Of a stretch of DNA of 9,415 nucleotides, positions 7,033-9,415 are shown in pieces. Where the stretch lies: the NCBI RefSeq assembly GCF_035998295.1, contig NZ_DASYHS010000211.1, positions 1-9,415 of the forward strand, in the 5' to 3' direction. Each line of letters starts with the position of its first letter. Positions within the stretch are counted from its first letter, which is position 1. This stretch comes from DASYHS01 sp035998295. Lineage in GTDB: Bacteria > Pseudomonadota > Alphaproteobacteria > Azospirillales > Azospirillaceae. The notes beneath the pieces are model-generated. The model saw only the letters and a program-made list of their open reading frames with translations. It did not search any database and had not been told where the DNA came from. The position numbers and the translations under genes are program-made.

Positions 7033-7069
7033 AGGCCACGCTCCCGCCGGGACGTGGCCTTCTTCTTTT
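7033..7069 (+). terminator. rho-independent terminator of rpoH
   Basis: GGCCACG (7034-7040) pairs with CGTGGCC (7053-7059). Inside, TCCC and GGGA extend the stem around a GCC loop, with one unpaired C. The run TTCTTCTTTT (7060-7069) follows. This is the clearest terminator in the window and closes the rpoH transcript. Confidence 0.85.
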
Positions 7070-7123
7070 GGGCCGCCGGGAACGGCCCACGGACGGGACG
7101 CGAACCCTATCCGGTTGAATATT

Positions 7124-7255
7124 TCCTCTCCCGTGCAACGGGAGAGGAGGGGGCCCGCCGCGCAGCGGTGGGAAGGTGAGGGCCTGCGAGGTGCTGCCCT
7201 CACCTTCCCAACCTCCGGTTGGGCCCCTCCCTCTCCCGTTGCACGGGAGAGGGGA
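7124..7255. repeat. long imperfect inverted repeat with nested hairpins
   Basis: Two 59-bp arms, 7124-7182 and 7197-7255, are close inverted copies separated by 14 bases. Each arm carries its own small hairpin (CTCTCCCGT with ACGGGAGAG at one end). Short CGCGAAC/GTTCGCG segments flank it at 7099-7105 and 7257-7263, and the right flank recurs at 31-48. This is the style of a dispersed intergenic repeat seen in many high-GC proteobacteria. It lies between the rpoH terminator and the hemerythrin-like stop codon, and could stop transcription from both sides. Confidence 0.8.
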
Positions 7256-7268
7256 TGTTCGCGTGGTC

Positions 7269-7961
7269 TCAGGCCGCCATCGGGAGCGCGAGGTCGCGGG
7301 TCAGCTTCTCGCGGTCGACCGGCTTCAGGAGCGAGAGCACCAGGTTCAGGACGCCCTGGAAGGCCGGCGGCGGGGCGGAATGGCGGATCTCCGAGAGGAA
7401 GGCCGCGCGCTCCGCCGGGGTCGCGGCCGGCGCGATCAGGCGGATGGTCTGCGCCATGTCCTCGGGCGGGATCGTCGCGAGGAGCGCGTCGTGGATCGCC
7501 ACCAGCTCCGCGTCGCTGTAGTTGCGCCACAGCACCGCGTTGTTGTGGCTCTCCTCCACGGCCATGTGGACGAAGTTCTCGCCGACGAAGACGGCGAGGC
7601 GGCAGTAGAGCGCGTGGGCCGCCTCGGCGCGGGCGGCGCCCAGGGTCGCCTCGACCGCGACGACGTCGGCTTCCAGGACGTCGAACATGTGCGCGTGCTC
7701 GGCATGGTCGCCGGCGGCCTGGCGGGTCGAGCCGGGCTCGCGCGCCTCCATGGCGGTGTGGAGATAGGCGTCCTCGTGGGCGAGATGGCCGCGGCAGAAG
7801 GCGACGAGGCCGCGGACCCGGGCAAGCACCGCAGCGCGGTCGGCATCGTCCTCGACGTCCATGGCGCCGGCGGCGAGCATGGTCTCGGCCATCAGGGAGC
7901 GCAGGCCCTTGTGGATCAGTCGGTACATGTCGAAGCGCGGGGCGGCGATGTCGGCGGTCAT
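7269..7961 (-). CDS. hemerythrin-like (HHE) domain protein
   Basis: The 230-residue product is a probable four-helix hemerythrin-like protein that could bind a di-iron centre and sense or carry oxygen or related species. Candidate metal ligands, in family order, are H17 (LIHKGLR), H59/H62/E63 in GHLAHED with H68, H85/H88/H91 in GDHAEHAHMFD, and H132 with E136/E137 and H139 in VHMAVEESH. Histidines are plentiful in the right helical setting, but which seven ligands are used cannot be decided by eye. A C-terminal stretch (about 150-225) lies beyond the usual 130-residue domain and is mostly helical with IPPEDMAQTIRLI. Start ATG 7961 has AAGGAG nine bases upstream. The gene is cytoplasmic, with no signal peptide. 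It is 236 bp from the upstream GAF gene on the same strand, so it probably has its own promoter in the AT-rich stretch at 8050-8078. Confidence 0.8.
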   Translation of the reverse strand: MTADIAAPRFDMYRLIHKGLRSLMAETMLAAGAMDVEDDADRAAVLARVRGLVAFCRGHLAHEDAYLHTAMEAREPGSTRQAAGDHAEHAHMFDVLEADVVAVEATLGAARAEAAHALYCRLAVFVGENFVHMAVEESHNNAVLWRNYSDAELVAIHDALLATIPPEDMAQTIRLIAPAATPAERAAFLSEIRHSAPPPAFQGVLNLVLSLLKPVDREKLTRDLALPMAA

Positions 7962-8078
7962 TGGGATCTGCTCCTTTCCGTGTCGTTGTTCGGTGGAGCG
8001 GACCATACGGGAGACCCCCGCCGAACCGCTTGCTAAGTGTTGGCTCACGCGATGCTAAAAGTTTCTTCATATTTTATC

Positions 8079-8094
8079 GCGGCGAGATCGCCGC
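8079..8094. repeat. 7-bp perfect dyad GCGGCGA/TCGCCGC
   Basis: GCGGCGA (8079-8085) and TCGCCGC (8088-8094) are separated by two bases. The dyad sits next to the AT-rich stretch upstream of the hemerythrin-like gene. No T tract follows on either strand, so it is more like an operator than a terminator. Confidence 0.3.
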
Positions 8095-8095
8095 T

Positions 8096-8195
8096 GCCCT
8101 CATACGCCGGGCGGCCCGCTCCGCGGGCCTTGGCTTCGCGCCTTGCGGCGCGGGGCCGCCGTCGCGGCCCTGGGTCAGGTAGCCCTCGTACGCCG
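8096..8195. repeat. GC-rich intergenic repeat with two hairpins, bounded by direct repeats
   Basis: GCCCTCATACGCCG (8096-8109) and GCCCTCGTACGCCG (8182-8195) are direct repeats with one mismatch. Between them are two tight stems: GGCCCGC/GCGGGCC (8113-8129, loop TCC) and CGCGCC/GGCGCG (8137-8152, loop TTGC). The arrangement resembles a dispersed extragenic element placed just after the stop of the GAF gene. Its mobility is not shown. Confidence 0.4.
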
Positions 8196-8197
8196 CG

Positions 8198-9415
8198 TCA
8201 GCGGCCGGCGGTGCAGGCCATTTCCTCCAGGGCCAGCGGGCGGGCCACGGCCAGGCGGAAGCGGCCGCGGCCGGTCTTCTCGATGCGCAGGAAATCGCAC
8301 CGCTCGGCCAGGCGCCGCTGCAGCAGGATCAGCCGCGCCTCCAGGTTCTCCGCCGCGTCGGGCAGGCGGATGTCGGGTGCGAGGCGCAGCTCCCGGTTCG
8401 TGAACTCGGTCCGGCCCTGGCGGACGTGGTCGCGCGCGAGCTTCCAGAAGATCGCACCGGCCACGCCCTTGATCAGATAGTCGTGGTCGATGAAGACGCT
8501 GTCGTCGGCGGGGTAGTGGCGCACGACCGAGCACGCCCCGCCCGGCGCCGGGAGCGGCGGCGCCTCTTCCGCCGCCGCCGGAGCGGCCGGGGCCGCCGGC
8601 TGCTGGAGCGCCTGCATCATCGCGCCGAGATGCGCCGCGACCGATGCCAGCGCGTCCTCGTCGTCGTAGCGGAAGCGCAGCTCCTGCGGGCTCTCGACGA
8701 ACAGGACGCCGGCCAGGCGGCGCCCGGTCAGGATCGGCACGGCGAGCTGGCTGTGCGGCTCGGCAAGGCCGGGGAACGGGATCTCCGTCGCCTCGGCGCC
8801 GGCCATCCCCGACATCCGGGCGCTGTCGCGCACGGCGCGGCCATAGGCGTATTCCGTCGTCATGTGGGTGATGCGGATCGGCGTGCGCTCGCGCGCGGCG
8901 ACGCCGATCACCCCCTCGCCGAGCGCCACCTCGGAGCCGACGCCGGACGCGCTGTAGCCGAGGCTCGCGACCGTGTAGAGGCGGCCGGCCGCCTCGTCCA
9001 GCATCAGCACCATGGCGTGGTCGATGCCGAACGAGCCCTGCAGGTCCGCCAGCATCTGGTCGAGCAGCGTCGCCAGGTCGGCACACGCGAGCATCCTCTC
9101 GCAGGTCGTCCGCACCGCCGACAGGAGCGAGCGGCCGCGGACCGGCGCCGGCAGCGTCGCGCCGGGCACCGCCTCGATCTCCAGCACCCGGTACAGGTCG
9201 GCGCCGAGCAGGCGGAACACGCCCTGCATCCCCGTATGGGACGCGATCCCCGCCAGCTTGGCCTTCATGCTCTCGAACAGCGGGCCGCCGGTCTCGGTAT
9301 GGAGGTAGCGCATGCACAGCCGGTATTGGCGGACCGTCGCCGGGTCGATCAGCAGCAGCGCCGCATGCGGGTTCGCCAGGATGTTGGCGCGGGTCTTGTT
9401 GAAGAACTGGTAGGA
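8198..9415 (-). CDS. PNPOx-like / GAF domain protein, 5' end cut by the window
   Basis: The frame is open to the window edge and 405 residues are visible; the start lies beyond base 9415. The first visible residues (about 1-85) are the end of a pyridoxamine-5'-phosphate-oxidase-like FMN-binding split barrel (FFNKTRANILANPHAALLLIDP, then RYLHTETGGPLFESMKAKLAGIASHTG). A GAF domain follows (about 96-270), with HSQLAVPILTGRRLAGVLFVES. Then come an Ala/Pro-rich linker (270-293) and a conserved-looking C-terminal domain (305-395: DHDYLIKGVAGAIFWKL, then FTNRELRLAPDIRLPDAAENLEARLILLQRRL and IEKTGRGRFRL). I cannot assign that domain; it could be a winged-helix-like output module. The layout suggests a cytoplasmic redox or small-molecule sensor. 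It ends 236 bp upstream of the hemerythrin-like gene on the same strand. Confidence 0.85.
   Translation of the reverse strand, partial: SYQFFNKTRANILANPHAALLLIDPATVRQYRLCMRYLHTETGGPLFESMKAKLAGIASHTGMQGVFRLLGADLYRVLEIEAVPGATLPAPVRGRSLLSAVRTTCERMLACADLATLLDQMLADLQGSFGIDHAMVLMLDEAAGRLYTVASLGYSASGVGSEVALGEGVIGVAARERTPIRITHMTTEYAYGRAVRDSARMSGMAGAEATEIPFPGLAEPHSQLAVPILTGRRLAGVLFVESPQELRFRYDDEDALASVAAHLGAMMQALQQPAAPAAPAAAEEAPPLPAPGGACSVVRHYPADDSVFIDHDYLIKGVAGAIFWKLARDHVRQGRTEFTNRELRLAPDIRLPDAAENLEARLILLQRRLAERCDFLRIEKTGRGRFRLAVARPLALEEMACTAGR

Noticed and set aside
7012..8070. A 352-codon frame on - across the inverted repeat and hemerythrin-like gene
   Set aside because: It reads through the long inverted repeat and is out of frame with the hemerythrin-like motifs; its composition is typical of a shadow.
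8079..8094. Dyad as terminator of the GAF gene
   Set aside because: On the - strand the bases after the stem are A-rich (GATAAAATATG), not T-rich.

Overview
The window is very GC-rich chromosomal DNA of an alphaproteobacterium, most likely from the Rhodospirillales or a related order. The evidence is the RpoH sigma factor carrying an RpoH-box (QKKLFFNLRRLR), a GAAC-N7-GAAC element of the alphaproteobacterial LexA type at the left edge, and the general codon style. The order-level placement is an inference from style, not from a search. No tRNA, rRNA, CRISPR array, insertion sequence or phage gene is visible.

Layout. At 1-75 the left edge holds a leftward promoter (consensus TTGACA) with a LexA-type box in its spacer; its gene lies outside the window. 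Genes on + follow: rimO (112-1464, ribosomal protein S12 methylthiotransferase) and a MYG1-family DHH-type hydrolase (1488-2390), 23 bp apart and probably co-transcribed. After a gene-free stretch (2391-2700) comes a secreted, extremely glutamine-rich protein of unknown function (2701-3423). It converges on a two-gene unit on -: an unrecognised 211-residue protein (4995-5630) and a phospholipase D/cardiolipin-synthase-like enzyme with a C-terminal membrane hairpin (3474-4967). The two convergent units share an 11-bp hairpin. Divergent from that - unit, across a 443-bp intergenic region, is rpoH (6074-6982, +), with a sigma32-like promoter candidate whose -35 lies in a dyad. rpoH is followed by a rho-independent terminator and a roughly 130-bp inverted repeat of dispersed-repeat type. 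The right end carries two - genes: a hemerythrin-like protein (7269-7961) and, cut by the window edge, a PNPOx-like/GAF protein (8198-9415).

How the genes fit together. rimO and MYG1 suggest ribosome and RNA housekeeping. RpoH, the phospholipase-like enzyme and the hemerythrin and GAF sensor proteins suggest envelope and stress functions. Only the rimO-MYG1 and 211-aa/PLD pairs have operon-like spacing. I found no convincing novel defence or mobile system. The best leads are the SOS-type promoter at the left edge, the poly-Gln secreted protein, the unknown gene paired with the phospholipase opposite rpoH, and the PNPOx-GAF architecture with an unassigned C-terminal domain.
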